Positions 46,459 to 55,109 of a stretch of DNA of 64,000 nucleotides are shown in pieces. Source of the DNA: Oscillospiraceae bacterium (GTDB taxonomy: Bacteria; Bacillota; Clostridia; UMGS1840; HGM11507); the NCBI GenBank assembly GCA_015068665.1, contig SVKB01000005.1:1-64000 (forward strand), in the 5' to 3' direction. The stretch's first letter is position 1. Each line of letters begins with the position of its first letter. Below the pieces are notes generated by a model that was not told the origin of the DNA, ran no database searches, and saw only the letters and a program-made list of their open reading frames with translations. Position numbers and translations under genes: made by a program.

Positions 46459-46657
46459 ATTGCACCTTACGGTGCATGAATTGTTATCTATTCGATAACA
46501 TGAATTGATTTTTAAAAAATCATGAATTGTTGACTTATGTCAACATTAAGGATAGGACGGATATGCCATTAGGCATCCGTCCTTTTCTCGTTCCGCAGGA
46601 ACATATCGAGTGCGAAGCACATATCGAGCAATTTTTATTGCATATCGAGTTTTGCTA
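46455..46657 (+). repeat. Composite hairpin array (AATTCAT family, head hairpin, ATATCGA family)
   Basis: From 46455 the linker ATGAATT (complement of AATTCAT) alternates with GCACC-TTAC-GGTGC, GTTATCTATTCGATAAC, GATTTTTAAAAAATC and GTTGACTTATGTCAAC. Head hairpin GGACGG...CCGTCC is at 46555-46582. Then ATATCGA units GTTCC-GCA-GGAAC, GTGC-GAA-GCAC, GCAATTTTTATTGC and half of GTTTTGCTAAG follow. It matches the complement of ~21360-21561 with five substitutions. It begins in the clpC stop codon and ends in the stop codon of the SLOG gene. Confidence 0.88.
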
Positions 46658-47122
46658 AGAAAAAAACTCCGCAATATTAATAATTTGTTTTTTCCTCTGT
46701 TTTGCATAATTTAAAGTGGCATTGGCTCCTCCCCAGGAACGGATGATATAACATATAATATAATCCGAATTATTTACCATATATTCATTACATTTAATTA
46801 TATGATACCGTTTAGGAGTTTTTTCCGGAATATCAGCAAGCAGAATGCTATCGTATTTTGCTCCCGGAACATATTTATTCTCAATGATTTCTTTTGTAAG
46901 ATACGGTAATACAAGCTCCAGCTCAATATCCGGATATTTTGCCTTCAGTTCGCTTATAACGAAAGCCGAGCCTTTATCAAAGCCACCATAATTACCCACG
47001 AAGAATTTTCTGACGTTATGGTTTACAATTAAATTTTCCGCCGAATCCCTGAGTTTAATTCTTATTTCATCCGTCATTATTGTATCACGATGACCGACAA
47101 AACAACATCTTGCATTTTCCAT
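46655..47122 (-). CDS. SLOG-fold protein (island 2)
   Basis: 155 aa, paralogue of the protein at 20335: RCCFVGHRDT, KFFVGNYGGFDKGSAFVISELK, ELELVLPYL, DSILLADIPEKTPKRYHII, CNEYMVNNSDYIICYI and NYAKQRKKQIINIA align along the whole length. Its TAG stop lies inside the GTTTTGCTAAG hairpin, so the array has supplied or altered the C-terminal residues EFFS. Transcribed from a promoter buried in a perfect 20-bp palindrome. Activity unknown. Confidence 0.75.
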   Translation of the reverse strand: MENARCCFVGHRDTIMTDEIRIKLRDSAENLIVNHNVRKFFVGNYGGFDKGSAFVISELKAKYPDIELELVLPYLTKEIIENKYVPGAKYDSILLADIPEKTPKRYHIIKCNEYMVNNSDYIICYIIRSWGGANATLNYAKQRKKQIINIAEFFS

Positions 47123-47141
47123 TTTCCATCTGCCTCACAAG

Positions 47142-47187
47142 TTCATTTATACTACAAGTATTTATTCATACTTGTAGTATAAATGAA
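47142..47187. promoter_or_regulatory. Perfect 20-bp inverted repeat overlapping the SLOG promoter
   Basis: TTCATTTATACTACAAGTAT (47142-47161), 6-nt centre TTATTC, and its exact complement (47168-47187). One arm contains the -10 box of the SLOG promoter. Likely operator, possibly for the XRE regulator encoded next door. Confidence 0.7.
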
Positions 47188-47204
47188 TTATATATAAAAG
47201 TCAA
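47176..47204 (-). promoter_or_regulatory. Promoter of the island-2 SLOG gene
   Basis: On the - strand: TTGACT (47199-47204), 17-nt spacer, TATACT (47176-47181, within the palindrome). Confidence 0.75.
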
Positions 47205-47221
47205 TCAGGAAAACAATTAAA

Positions 47222-47249
47222 AAACCTCTTTTGTGTTCAAAAGAGGTTT
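47222..47249 (-). terminator. Terminator of the XRE regulator gene
   Basis: AAACCTCTTTT / AAAAGAGGTTT stem, loop of 6, followed on the - strand by TTTTTAATT. It separates the XRE transcript from the SLOG promoter. Confidence 0.8.
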
Positions 47250-47261
47250 AAATTTATAATA

Positions 47262-47588
47262 CTAACAAAATTCGCTCAAAAGAATATCAATAATTTTTTC
47301 CACCTTGGCAATTTGCCGGTTATCAAGATGTTTCATTTTACTTGTCAGCTTACTAAGGTATATATCGGTATCTGCTCTTACACTGTCAAACAGCACCTCA
47401 TCAGCCGTAATTTCCAGGGCATTTAGTATTTTAACAAAGTTCTCCATTCTTGGACACTTCACTCCGCGCTCGATATCGCTCATAAATACTACGGATATAT
47501 CAAGAATTTCAGCCAATTTTTCAACTGACAATCCTTTTTTTAGCCTCGCTTCCTTTATTCGTTTTCCCATACTTACAGTATCTAACAT
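47262..47588 (-). CDS. XRE-family helix-turn-helix regulator
   Basis: 108 aa. HTH: GKRIKEARLKKGLSVEKLAE, ILDISVVFMSDIERG, KCPRMENFVKILNALEI. The C-terminal 40 residues form a helical dimer-like tail. ATG at 47588 follows GAGGTG; the frame to 47603 adds five residues before the Shine-Dalgarno and is rejected. Upstream of the SLOG gene in the same orientation with its own terminator; candidate ligand of the 47142-47187 palindrome. Confidence 0.85.
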   Translation of the reverse strand: MLDTVSMGKRIKEARLKKGLSVEKLAEILDISVVFMSDIERGVKCPRMENFVKILNALEITADEVLFDSVRADTDIYLSKLTSKMKHLDNRQIAKVEKIIDILLSEFC

Positions 47589-47645
47589 TATTAAACACCT
47601 CAAACTATATTTTCTACAAAAACTTAAAGAATATTTCTATACTTA

Positions 47646-47918
47646 GCCGTCGGAGATTCGAACTCCATACGCCTTAAACTTGTTAAATTTTAATCTTTTT
47701 AATTTGTCGTCCTCGAAAGGCGAAAGCATTCCTTCGTCCTCCGCATCAAAAATCTTATAAATTTTCCTGCGTTTAAGGTCGAAGAGTTTTAAAATAGAAA
47801 ATTTTCGTATAGTACAAAGAAAATACAAGAATAATACTTTCGTATATTTGCGGTATTTTCTGCAGTAATATCGGAAATTTGCATTTTCAAACCGTGTGTA
47901 GTTCGGATCTCCGACGGC
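47646..47918. mobile_element. Second 273-bp MITE, TA-flanked
   Basis: Bounded by TA at 47644-47645 and 47919-47920. Inverted ends: GCCGTCGGAGATTCGAACTC against GCCGTCGGAGATCCGAACTA on the complement. The body is exactly the same length as the element in sfsA. The complement of its left half resembles that element's right half (AGATTTTTGATGCGGAGGA against GTGATTTTTCAAGGCGGAAG). A 61-codon open frame inside it is not credible. Confidence 0.8.
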
Positions 47919-47999
47919 TATAGTTTAACAATGTTTAAAGCTATACTGAATAAGCTCAAAGTATTTTAAAATACTACAAGTTAATAATTTAAATTACTT

Positions 48000-48064
48000 T
48001 TTCATTTCACCTCATCTGCATTTTCCTCGTTCCGAAGGAACATATCGAAAATCCAAAGGATTTA
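48000..48064 (+). repeat. Truncated ATATCGA-family array
   Basis: TTTCATTTCACCTCATCTGC, then TCGTTCC-GAA-GGAAC-ATATCGA-AAATCC-AAA-GGATTT. The leading TTTCATTNCACCTCATC matches 20060-20076, so both mark the same boundary of the repeat block. A separate hairpin GGCGTG...CACGCC lies at about 48073-48093. Bases 47921-47999 are AT-rich with nothing recognised. Confidence 0.7.
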
Positions 48065-48103
48065 TAAAAAACGGCGTGCCGGGTCGTCACGCCCTACTAA
48101 AAA

Positions 48104-48132
48104 AGGCACTAAACGAAAATCGTTTAGTGCCT
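48104..48132 (-). terminator. Terminator of tyrS
   Basis: AGGCACTAAACGA-AAA-TCGTTTAGTGCCT, perfect 13-bp stem; TTTTTTAG follows on the - strand, 44 nt after tyrS. Confidence 0.85.
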
Positions 48133-48175
48133 GTAAACCTCAGTCAAGGTTTTTTAGATTCAATATACTCTTTTT

Positions 48176-49399
48176 TTACTTAAGAACTACTTTAATGAAT
48201 GCCTTTTTACCTCTTCTTAGCATCAGCTCATTATTTTCAAACATATCCTTTGTTACTGCAAAGCCGATATCACTTACCTTTTCTTCCTTTACGGATACAC
48301 CGCCCTGGGTTACATTTCTTCTTGCTTCACTCTTACTTGGACATAGCTTGGTAAGAACAAGAAGGTCCATAATATTGATACCGTCAGCGATTTGGGCTTC
48401 ACTTAACTCAAAGCTCGGAACATCAGCATCACCACCGCCTGCAAACAGGTTAAGAGCTGCTGCCTCGGCTTTTTTAGCCTCTTCCTCACCGTGAACCATT
48501 TTAGTTACCTCAAAGGCAAGTCTCATTTTAGCTTTATTTATGTCACTGCCCTCTAATTTAGCATATTCCTCAATTTCAGGAAGTGGGATAAAGGTGATAA
48601 GCTTCATGCAGTTAATAACATCCGCATCCTTAACATTTCTGAAATACTGATAGAATTCAAAGGGGGTTGTTTTATTGGGGTCAAGCCAAAGGGCTCCCTT
48701 TGCGGTTTTACCCATCTTTTTACCCTCGGAGGTAGTAAGAAGCGTAAAGGTCATACCGTAAACCTGCTTTTTATCCTTTCTTCTGCAAAGGTCAAGACCG
48801 CCTAAGATATTACTCCACTGGTCATCACCGCCAAGCTCGATTTTACAGTCATACTTACGGCTTAGCATTAAAAAGTCGTAGCTCTGCATAAGCATATAGT
48901 TAAATTCAAGGAAGGATAGACCGCCCTTTTCCATTCTCTGCTTAAAGCATTCAGCGGTAAGCATCTGATTTACCGAGAAGCAGGAGCCGATATCTCTTAT
49001 AAATTCAATATAGTTAAGGTCTAAAAGCCAGTCGGCATTATTGACCATAATAGCCTTACCATCAGAGAAATCAATCATTCTGGATAACTGCTCTTTAAAG
49101 CGTTCACAGTTATAGTCGATAGTTTCCTTGGTCATCATCTGACGCATATCGGTTCTTCCCGAAGGGTCTCCGATATGACCGGTTCCGCCTCCGACAAGGG
49201 CGATTGGTCTGTGCCCTGCAAGCTGCATGTGACGCATAACAACCATCTGAAGAAAATGACCGATGTGCAGAGAATCAGCAGTAGGGTCAAAGCCTATATA
49301 GAAGGTAACCTTTTCATTATTTAAAAGTTCTTCAATTTCTTTTTCGTGAGTAAGCTGGGCAATTAAGCCTCTTGCCTTTAATTCTTCAAAAACGTTCAT
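48176..49399 (-). CDS. tyrS: Tyrosyl-tRNA synthetase
   Basis: 407 aa. Class I synthetase. [18 protein letters not shown] contains the HIGH motif; [13 protein letters not shown] is the KMSKS equivalent (KMGKT); an S4 RNA-binding domain ends the protein. No T-box leader is visible; only 56 nt separate it from ftsZ upstream, with a hairpin at 49425-49447. Confidence 0.97.
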   Translation of the reverse strand: MNVFEELKARGLIAQLTHEKEIEELLNNEKVTFYIGFDPTADSLHIGHFLQMVVMRHMQLAGHRPIALVGGGTGHIGDPSGRTDMRQMMTKETIDYNCERFKEQLSRMIDFSDGKAIMVNNADWLLDLNYIEFIRDIGSCFSVNQMLTAECFKQRMEKGGLSFLEFNYMLMQSYDFLMLSRKYDCKIELGGDDQWSNILGGLDLCRRKDKKQVYGMTFTLLTTSEGKKMGKTAKGALWLDPNKTTPFEFYQYFRNVKDADVINCMKLITFIPLPEIEEYAKLEGSDINKAKMRLAFEVTKMVHGEEEAKKAEAAALNLFAGGGDADVPSFELSEAQIADGINIMDLLVLTKLCPSKSEARRNVTQGGVSVKEEKVSDIGFAVTKDMFENNELMLRRGKKAFIKVVLK

Positions 49400-49424
49400 C
49401 TAAAAGTCCTCATTTCATAATATT

Positions 49425-49447
49425 GAAGCACCAAAAATTGGTGCTTC
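49425..49447 (-). promoter_or_regulatory. Hairpin between ftsZ and tyrS
   Basis: GAAGCACCA / TGGTGCTTC, perfect 9-bp stem with no U-tract. Possible partial terminator or RNA-stability element. Confidence 0.4.
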
Positions 49448-49455
49448 ATAATAAA

Positions 49456-50643
49456 TTACTTTTTATCAATTTCTCCTAAAAAACCGGGGATATCAAGAAT
49501 ATCAAGCTGATCATCATCCTCAACGGTTTCAAACACGGGAGCTTTTGCCTCGGGAGCTTCAAAGGTTACAGGCTCTTTGGTCTCTTCCTTAACAGGCTTT
49601 GGATCTTCCTTAACCTGAGGCTCTGCCTTTGGCTCAGGCTTTGAATAAGCAGGTTCGGGCTTTCTTGCGGAAATTCCGCCTTCTGAGGAATCAAAGCCTG
49701 TTGCAATAACAGTAACCTTGATGCCATCGCCCATTGATTCGTCAGTAACTGTACCGAATATGTAATTTTCAGCATCGGTAGAAATCTTTTCCTGGATTGT
49801 TTCATTGATAATACTGATATCGAAAAGAGTCAGGCTGGAGCTTCCGGTGATGTTAACAAGTACGCCCTTAGCACCCTCGATAGAGGTTTCAAGAAGCGGA
49901 CTTTCGATAGCTGCCTTTGCAGCATCTTCTGCTCTGTTTTCACCTGTACCGTAACCGATACCCATGTGAGCAAAGCCATTGTTCTTCATAACAGTCTTAA
50001 CATCCGCAAAGTCACAGTTGATTGCGCCGTCAATAACAATAATATCGGAAATACCCTGAACACCCTGTCTTAACACATCGTCGGCAAGCTTGAAGGCTTC
50101 GTCCATAGTTGTGTTCTTATCAGCAGTTTCCAGAAGCTTATCATTCGGAATAACAATCAGGGCATCAACATTTTCTTTAAGATTTGCGGTTCCGCCCATT
50201 GCAACCTCAGTTCTTCTTCTTCCTTCAAACTTGAAGGGACGGGTTACAACACCAACGGTTAAGATACCTAAATCTCTTGCAATGGATGCAACAACAGGTG
50301 CAGCACCTGTACCTGTGCCACCGCCCATACCGGCAGTGATAAATACCATATCGGCACCCTTTAAAAGTTCAGCGATTTCATCGCTTGATTCCTCAGCAGC
50401 ACGCTTACCAACCTCAGGGTTAGCGCCTGCGCCAAGACCTCTTGTAACCTTCTCGCCAATCTGTATTTTATTTGTTGCCAATGAATTATTAAGCGCCTGC
50501 TTATCGGTATTAAGAGCAAAAAACTCTACATTGGAAAGCTCTTTTAAAATCATATTGTTAACAGCATTATTACCTGCGCCGCCAACTCCGATTACCTTTA
50601 TTACAGCATTTTCCGAAATTTCAGATGGAATTGTAATTGCCAT
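49456..50643 (-). CDS. ftsZ: Cell division protein FtsZ
   Basis: 395 aa. Tubulin-like GTPase of the Z-ring. [37 protein letters not shown] (tubulin signature) and synergy-loop residues [11 protein letters not shown] are present. A Pro/Glu/Lys-rich linker (about 315-370) leads to the conserved tail [12 protein letters not shown], the docking peptide for FtsA/SepF. No ftsA in this cluster. Confidence 0.97.
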   Translation of the reverse strand: MAITIPSEISENAVIKVIGVGGAGNNAVNNMILKELSNVEFFALNTDKQALNNSLATNKIQIGEKVTRGLGAGANPEVGKRAAEESSDEIAELLKGADMVFITAGMGGGTGTGAAPVVASIARDLGILTVGVVTRPFKFEGRRRTEVAMGGTANLKENVDALIVIPNDKLLETADKNTTMDEAFKLADDVLRQGVQGISDIIVIDGAINCDFADVKTVMKNNGFAHMGIGYGTGENRAEDAAKAAIESPLLETSIEGAKGVLVNITGSSSLTLFDISIINETIQEKISTDAENYIFGTVTDESMGDGIKVTVIATGFDSSEGGISARKPEPAYSKPEPKAEPQVKEDPKPVKEETKEPVTFEAPEAKAPVFETVEDDDQLDILDIPGFLGEIDKK

Positions 50644-50667
50644 TTCATTTCCTCCCTATTATATATA

Positions 50668-51042
50668 CTAATCTTTTTTTTCAGCATCTCTTTCTATTTT
50701 AACAAAGTTTCTCCATTTATTCAATAGAAATATTCGAATAATTGCAAAATTTTGAAAAATTCTTATGGAAAAAACGATTACAATGGGAACATAAAGGTCA
50801 ATTCCAAGCTTGGTGCCCAAGAAAATTATGGCAATTGACAAAACGGAATTTGAAAAAAGCCCTGTTAAAAACACCAGCAAATCGAATTTTTTATTTGTAG
50901 CGGCAACTATTCCTCCCATTATAGAGTCAAAGCACGCGAATATGGCAATTGCAATATATACCGATGCAACCGCCGTTACGTTTATATTTACAAAAAAACC
51001 AAGTAGTCCGCCTATAATCAGGCAGATAATTGCAATAGTCAT
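50668..51042 (-). CDS. sbp: Small basic family membrane protein (Sbp, DUF1290)
   Basis: 124 aa, four predicted membrane helices (GGLLGFFVNINVTAVASVYI..., ACFDSIMGGIVAATNKKFDL). Conserved beside ftsQ/ftsZ in Firmicutes; function not established. Confidence 0.88.
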   Translation of the reverse strand: MTIAIICLIIGGLLGFFVNINVTAVASVYIAIAIFACFDSIMGGIVAATNKKFDLLVFLTGLFSNSVLSIAIIFLGTKLGIDLYVPIVIVFSIRIFQNFAIIRIFLLNKWRNFVKIERDAEKKD

Positions 51043-51054
51043 AGATATCCCCTT

Positions 51055-51792
51055 TTAATTTTTAAGCTCGTCCGAGGCCTGTGCATTGGTAATTACCTCG
51101 GCATGTTTGAATTCAATTTTACCTGCATAGGCAGGAATTACGATGTTGTCTGTTACCTTTTTTACTTCAAGGGTAATCCAGGGTGAAAGCTCGTCAAAAA
51201 TACCGCCGCGCATTTTAAAGCCGCTCTCAAGCTGTTCAGGATCGCCTATCGCCTTAATGACAAAGGGTGCAGCAACACGGGTGTTATTTATATTGATAAC
51301 ATTCCCTGCGCATCTTATTTCACTGGTAGCAAGAACTCTCTGGTCATTTACCGAAAGCGCCTCTGCCCCTGCAGCTCTTAACTCGTTTAAAATTCTTAAC
51401 ACGTCATCCTGATGAACGACGAAAAGATTTTCATCCATATTGGTATTATTGACCTTATCACCGTCCGCAACGGTTATCTCAAGACCCGGACCGTGAACGG
51501 CAACCATACCTGCCACTATTTCCGCATTTCTTAAATCCTTTATAAGAATTTCGTCGGCATTTACCTGGTTCTGATATTCAACTATTTCATCCTTATATTC
51601 CATAACCTGCTTGTAAAGAGCCTCATTTTTCTCCTTTTCAAGTCTTAAAAGCTCCTGGGACTGCTCAACTCTTATCTGGGTAGGATAGGTGCTTACCTTA
51701 TTGTTTTCAACGGTTTTAAGCTGAAGAACAATCAGGAAAGCCAGCACCATACAAACAAGACCGATGGAAATCTGTGCATACCTGTTTTTCAT
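51055..51792 (-). CDS. DUF881 family protein (YlxW/YlxX-like)
   Basis: 245 aa. N-terminal membrane anchor (residues 7-23), coiled coil (about 40-85), then the DUF881 domain: AGMVAVHGPGLEITVADG, VLRILNELRAAGAEALSVND and RCAGNVININNTRVAAPFVI. Extracytoplasmic. Found between divIB and ftsZ in many Firmicutes; role in division suspected only from context. Confidence 0.9.
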   Translation of the reverse strand: MKNRYAQISIGLVCMVLAFLIVLQLKTVENNKVSTYPTQIRVEQSQELLRLEKEKNEALYKQVMEYKDEIVEYQNQVNADEILIKDLRNAEIVAGMVAVHGPGLEITVADGDKVNNTNMDENLFVVHQDDVLRILNELRAAGAEALSVNDQRVLATSEIRCAGNVININNTRVAAPFVIKAIGDPEQLESGFKMRGGIFDELSPWITLEVKKVTDNIVIPAYAGKIEFKHAEVITNAQASDELKN

Positions 51793-51846
51793 TTCACATA
51801 ACCTCTGCTATTACAAATTGCTGATATACCTTTATTAAAGTCAAAT

Positions 51847-51869
51847 AAGAAGCGGCTATGCCGCTTCTT
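51847..51869 (-). promoter_or_regulatory. Hairpin between divIB and the DUF881 gene
   Basis: AAGAAGCGGC-ATA-GCCGCTTCTT on the - strand, perfect 10-bp stem followed by ATTTG. A leaky terminator or attenuator between cell-wall genes and the ftsZ segment. Confidence 0.5.
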
Positions 51870-51886
51870 CGGTCTGATATATTATA

Positions 51887-52663
51887 TTACTCTGAACGGT
51901 GATAAAGCTTATCGGGATTTCTTGCGTCAATAACTCCGCCTGCACCCTCGGGTAAGCGTTTAAGCACCTCCTGAAGCATGGTAAGCTTTTTTTCAAGCTC
52001 CTCTCCGCTTCCTAAAATCACACGAAGACCGCTTCTTAAATTAAGACAAAGCTCACCTTTTGTTGTGGTAATACTTATAACATCCGCTATAAGATTATTA
52101 TTATACAAATTCTTCGTAATTTCAAGTGTTTTTTTCAATTTTTCATTATTATTTTCATCTATTTTTTTCCCAAGGGTATATTTTTCGAATTTAAAGTCAA
52201 ATAAAACAGGGATTTTGTGAGGATTATTTTCATCTTTTTTCTCCAGCACCTTGCCATCCTTATCAACAACCACCATACCGCCCGCGCTCTGAATATATGC
52301 TATGGGAATACATTCGGTCACATTGATTTCAATTTTACCCGGAAGCTTTCTCTGAAGCTCTATGGAATTAATATAAGGAATGGAGGCTATTGCCTCGCCC
52401 GCCTTCGGCAGACTGAATTTAAAGATATTTTCACCGAGAGTAAAGCCGCTTGCATCAATTATGGTTTTGGCATCTACACGGGAATTTCCTTCAATATCTA
52501 TTTCCTTCAGGTTAAAAAGAGGCGTAAACAGCATACCCACACATATTCCCAGCATAAGCATTGCTATAAGCACGGCTCTTTTTCTTTTCTTCCTTCGCTC
52601 TCTTTTTGCACGTCTTATCTGACTTAAGGTTTTACCCTCTGCATCCTTTGTACGTATTACCAT
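51887..52663 (-). CDS. divIB: Cell division protein DivIB/FtsQ
   Basis: 258 aa. Bitopic division protein. Very basic cytoplasmic N-terminus (RRAKRERRKKRKR), one membrane helix (about 31-48), POTRA domain (FNLKEIDIEGNSRVDAKTI), then the FtsQ beta domain (LQRKLPGKIEINVTECIPIA). It lies 13 nt after murA. Confidence 0.93.
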   Translation of the reverse strand: MVIRTKDAEGKTLSQIRRAKRERRKKRKRAVLIAMLMLGICVGMLFTPLFNLKEIDIEGNSRVDAKTIIDASGFTLGENIFKFSLPKAGEAIASIPYINSIELQRKLPGKIEINVTECIPIAYIQSAGGMVVVDKDGKVLEKKDENNPHKIPVLFDFKFEKYTLGKKIDENNNEKLKKTLEITKNLYNNNLIADVISITTTKGELCLNLRSGLRVILGSGEELEKKLTMLQEVLKRLPEGAGGVIDARNPDKLYHRSE

Positions 52664-52676
52664 CTTAAAAGTTCCT

Positions 52677-53930
52677 TTACACTTTTTTTATTTTTGCTCC
52701 GAGGGAGCTTAATGCTCCTCCGATATCCTCATAGCCTCTTTCAACGAATTCAACACCGGATACCTCGGTCTGCCCCTTTGCCGCCAGTGCCGCTACCACA
52801 AGTCCTGCACCGCTTCTTAAATCAGGAGCGGTAACCTTTGCTCCGTAGAGACTCATAACACCTCTTATGACCGCAAGCCGTCCGTAAACACTTATATCGG
52901 CACCCATTTTCTTAAGCTCTGCACAGTGGCGGAACCGTCCGTCAAAAATATTCTCTATAATAATTCCCGTTCCGGAGGAAAGAGCCGAAAGAGTCATAAT
53001 AATTGACTGAGCATCGGTGGGAAAGCCCGGATGAGGAGCAGTTCTTATTACATTTATATTATTGAGTCTTTTGCTTATCTTAATTCTTAAAGAGGAATCC
53101 CCCTCCATAAGAAGCTTGGCACCCATTCTCTCCAGCAAGGACACAGTGGGTACAATATGATTATAACACAAATTTTCCAAAAGTAAATCCCCTTTTGTAA
53201 CTGCAGCTGCCGTCATATAGGTTGCAGCCACAATACGGTCGGGTATTATTGTATGCTCTGCATCGGTAAATTCATCCGTTCCTTCAATTTCTATTACCGA
53301 GCCGCCGCTTCCTGAAACCTTTACTCCGATTTTATTTAAAAAGGCACTTAAATCCTCAATTTCCGGCTCTCTTGCCGCATTGATTATACGGGTTTTACCT
53401 TTTAAGCCCGAGGCGGCAAGCATAATATTCTCAGTTGCCCCCACTGAAGGAAAATCAAGATAGATATCCGATTCCCTTAAATTTTCACCGTTAAAATAAA
53501 GATTTCCGTAATTTTCATTTATCTCTATTCCCATCTGCCTGAAGGCCTTGATATGTAAATCTATCGGTCTTGGCCCTAATGAACAGCCTCCGGGATAGGC
53601 TGACTCTGCCTTTCTCATTCTGGCGATAATTGCACCTGCTATAATTATAGAAGAGCGCATTTTCTCCATAAGCGTGCTGTCAATTACGTGACTGTCCACA
53701 CCGGAGGAATCCACCGTAACGGTACTGCCTTCGCTTTCTACCGTACAGCCTAACTTTCTTAATATATCAAGAGTAAGTTCAACATCCTTTATCAGAGGGC
53801 AATCGTGAAGAACGGTTTTTTTACCGCTTATAACCGTTGCGGCAAGAATGGGAAGAATTGAATTCTTTGCACCGGGAATTCTTATTTTACCCGAAAGTCT
53901 GCTGCCACCCTCTATGATAAGCTTACTCAT
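52677..53930 (-). CDS. murA: UDP-N-acetylglucosamine 1-carboxyvinyltransferase
   Basis: 417 aa. First committed step of peptidoglycan synthesis. IPGAKNSILPILAA, SAYPGGCSLGPRPIDLH with the catalytic Cys116 (fosfomycin target) and PHPGFPTDAQ are present. ATG at 53930 follows GGAGGT. The Shine-Dalgarno is predicted to be paired in a stem (53933-53986). Confidence 0.96.
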   Translation of the reverse strand: MSKLIIEGGSRLSGKIRIPGAKNSILPILAATVISGKKTVLHDCPLIKDVELTLDILRKLGCTVESEGSTVTVDSSGVDSHVIDSTLMEKMRSSIIIAGAIIARMRKAESAYPGGCSLGPRPIDLHIKAFRQMGIEINENYGNLYFNGENLRESDIYLDFPSVGATENIMLAASGLKGKTRIINAAREPEIEDLSAFLNKIGVKVSGSGGSVIEIEGTDEFTDAEHTIIPDRIVAATYMTAAAVTKGDLLLENLCYNHIVPTVSLLERMGAKLLMEGDSSLRIKISKRLNNINVIRTAPHPGFPTDAQSIIMTLSALSSGTGIIIENIFDGRFRHCAELKKMGADISVYGRLAVIRGVMSLYGAKVTAPDLRSGAGLVVAALAAKGQTEVSGVEFVERGYEDIGGALSSLGAKIKKV

Positions 53931-53932
53931 CA

Positions 53933-53986
53933 AAACACCTCCAAAAATGCATTACATCATTATTCTATGCATTCAAGGAGGCGTTT
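53933..53986 (-). promoter_or_regulatory. Stem-loop sequestering the murA ribosome-binding site
   Basis: On the - strand RNA, AAACGCCTCC (53986-53977) can pair with GGAGGTGTTT (53942-53933; one G.U), and inner ATGCAT/ATGCAT pairs too. The paired strand contains GGAGG, the murA Shine-Dalgarno. It could control translation of murA within the dcw transcript. Confidence 0.5.
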
Positions 53987-53993
53987 GTTAAAA

Positions 53994-55097
53994 TCACAAT
54001 TCTTTATTTATCAGCTTTTCCGCTTCATCCACAATTTTTTTTGCGGAATCTCCAATACTTAATTCTCCCGCATTTTTCCCCATACACTGAAGCTCATAGG
54101 GATCGTTTATAAGGGAATATACAGTATTTTCAAGAAGCTCACCGGATAAATCCTTTTCTATAATCATAACGGCTGCTTTTTTCTTTTCAAAAACCCTGCC
54201 GTTTAACTCCTGATGGTTTTCCGCCACATTGGGAGAAGGAACTATAATGGAGGGCTTACCTAAATACGCAATTTCACTCAGCGCCGTTGCTCCTGCACGG
54301 GTGATAATAAGATCTGCCGCACCCATATATTTTTCTATATCGTTTATATAAACCTTAACCTGTACATTTCCCTTTTCAATATCTATTCCTGCAAGCTTTG
54401 CCAGGATATCCTCGTGATATCTTTTACCTGATATGACAAGTATATTGAAATCGTCATTTTTATAAGTATTCTTTATAAAATCGCACAGGTGTCTGTTAAG
54501 CACCTTTGCACCAAGACTTCCGCCCATACAGAGAATAAAAGGCTTATGACTGTCAAGGCCAAGCTCTTCTCTGCAACGGAATTTATTAAGTCCGTCAAAA
54601 GATGCTCTTACGGGGTTTCCCGTTATGACTGTTTTTTCGGGACAGCCAAGCAGGTTTTTATCGTCAAAGGCAAGGCATACGGTATTTGCAAATTTTGATG
54701 CAAGCTTTGTGGTCTTTCCCGCTACTGCATTCTGCTCCTGAATAACGGTGGGGATATTAAGAAGCTTTGCCGCAATTACAACGGGAGCACTTACATAACC
54801 GCCGGTGCCTATAACCACATCGGGAGCAAAATCCGAAATAATATTCATACATTTTACTATACTTCCCAATAAAGAAAAGGCAACACCAAGCTTTTCAAAA
54901 AAGTTACCTGAAAGCCCCTTTATTTTTATAAATTCAATATCATAGCCTGCTTCGGGAACTATTTTATGTTCCATCCCCTTTTCGGTACCGATAAAAAGGA
55001 TTTCGGCATTACTCAATCTTTTTGATATTTCATTTGCAATGGCAATGGCGGGATATATGTGACCGCCCGTGCCTCCGCCTGCTAAAACAGCCTTCAT
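53994..55097 (-). CDS. murG: UDP-GlcNAc:lipid I N-acetylglucosaminyltransferase
   Basis: 367 aa. Converts lipid I to lipid II at the inner membrane face. LAGGGTGGHIYPAIAIA, GTGGYVSAPVVIAAKLL, GGSLGAKVLN and ITRAGATALSEIAYLGKPSI match the GT28 fold. ATG at 55097 follows AAGGAG; a GTG three codons earlier is rejected. Confidence 0.97.
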   Translation of the reverse strand: MKAVLAGGGTGGHIYPAIAIANEISKRLSNAEILFIGTEKGMEHKIVPEAGYDIEFIKIKGLSGNFFEKLGVAFSLLGSIVKCMNIISDFAPDVVIGTGGYVSAPVVIAAKLLNIPTVIQEQNAVAGKTTKLASKFANTVCLAFDDKNLLGCPEKTVITGNPVRASFDGLNKFRCREELGLDSHKPFILCMGGSLGAKVLNRHLCDFIKNTYKNDDFNILVISGKRYHEDILAKLAGIDIEKGNVQVKVYINDIEKYMGAADLIITRAGATALSEIAYLGKPSIIVPSPNVAENHQELNGRVFEKKKAAVMIIEKDLSGELLENTVYSLINDPYELQCMGKNAGELSIGDSAKKIVDEAEKLINKEL

Positions 55098-55109
55098 AAC
55101 CGACACTCC

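Noticed and set aside
47643-47828. 61-codon open frame inside the second MITE
   Set aside because: Begins in the terminal repeat, lacks a ribosome-binding site, and has no counterpart in the sfsA copy.
49400-49455. T-box leader for tyrS
   Set aside because: Only 56 nt lie between ftsZ and tyrS, too short for a T-box, and no T-box sequence is visible.
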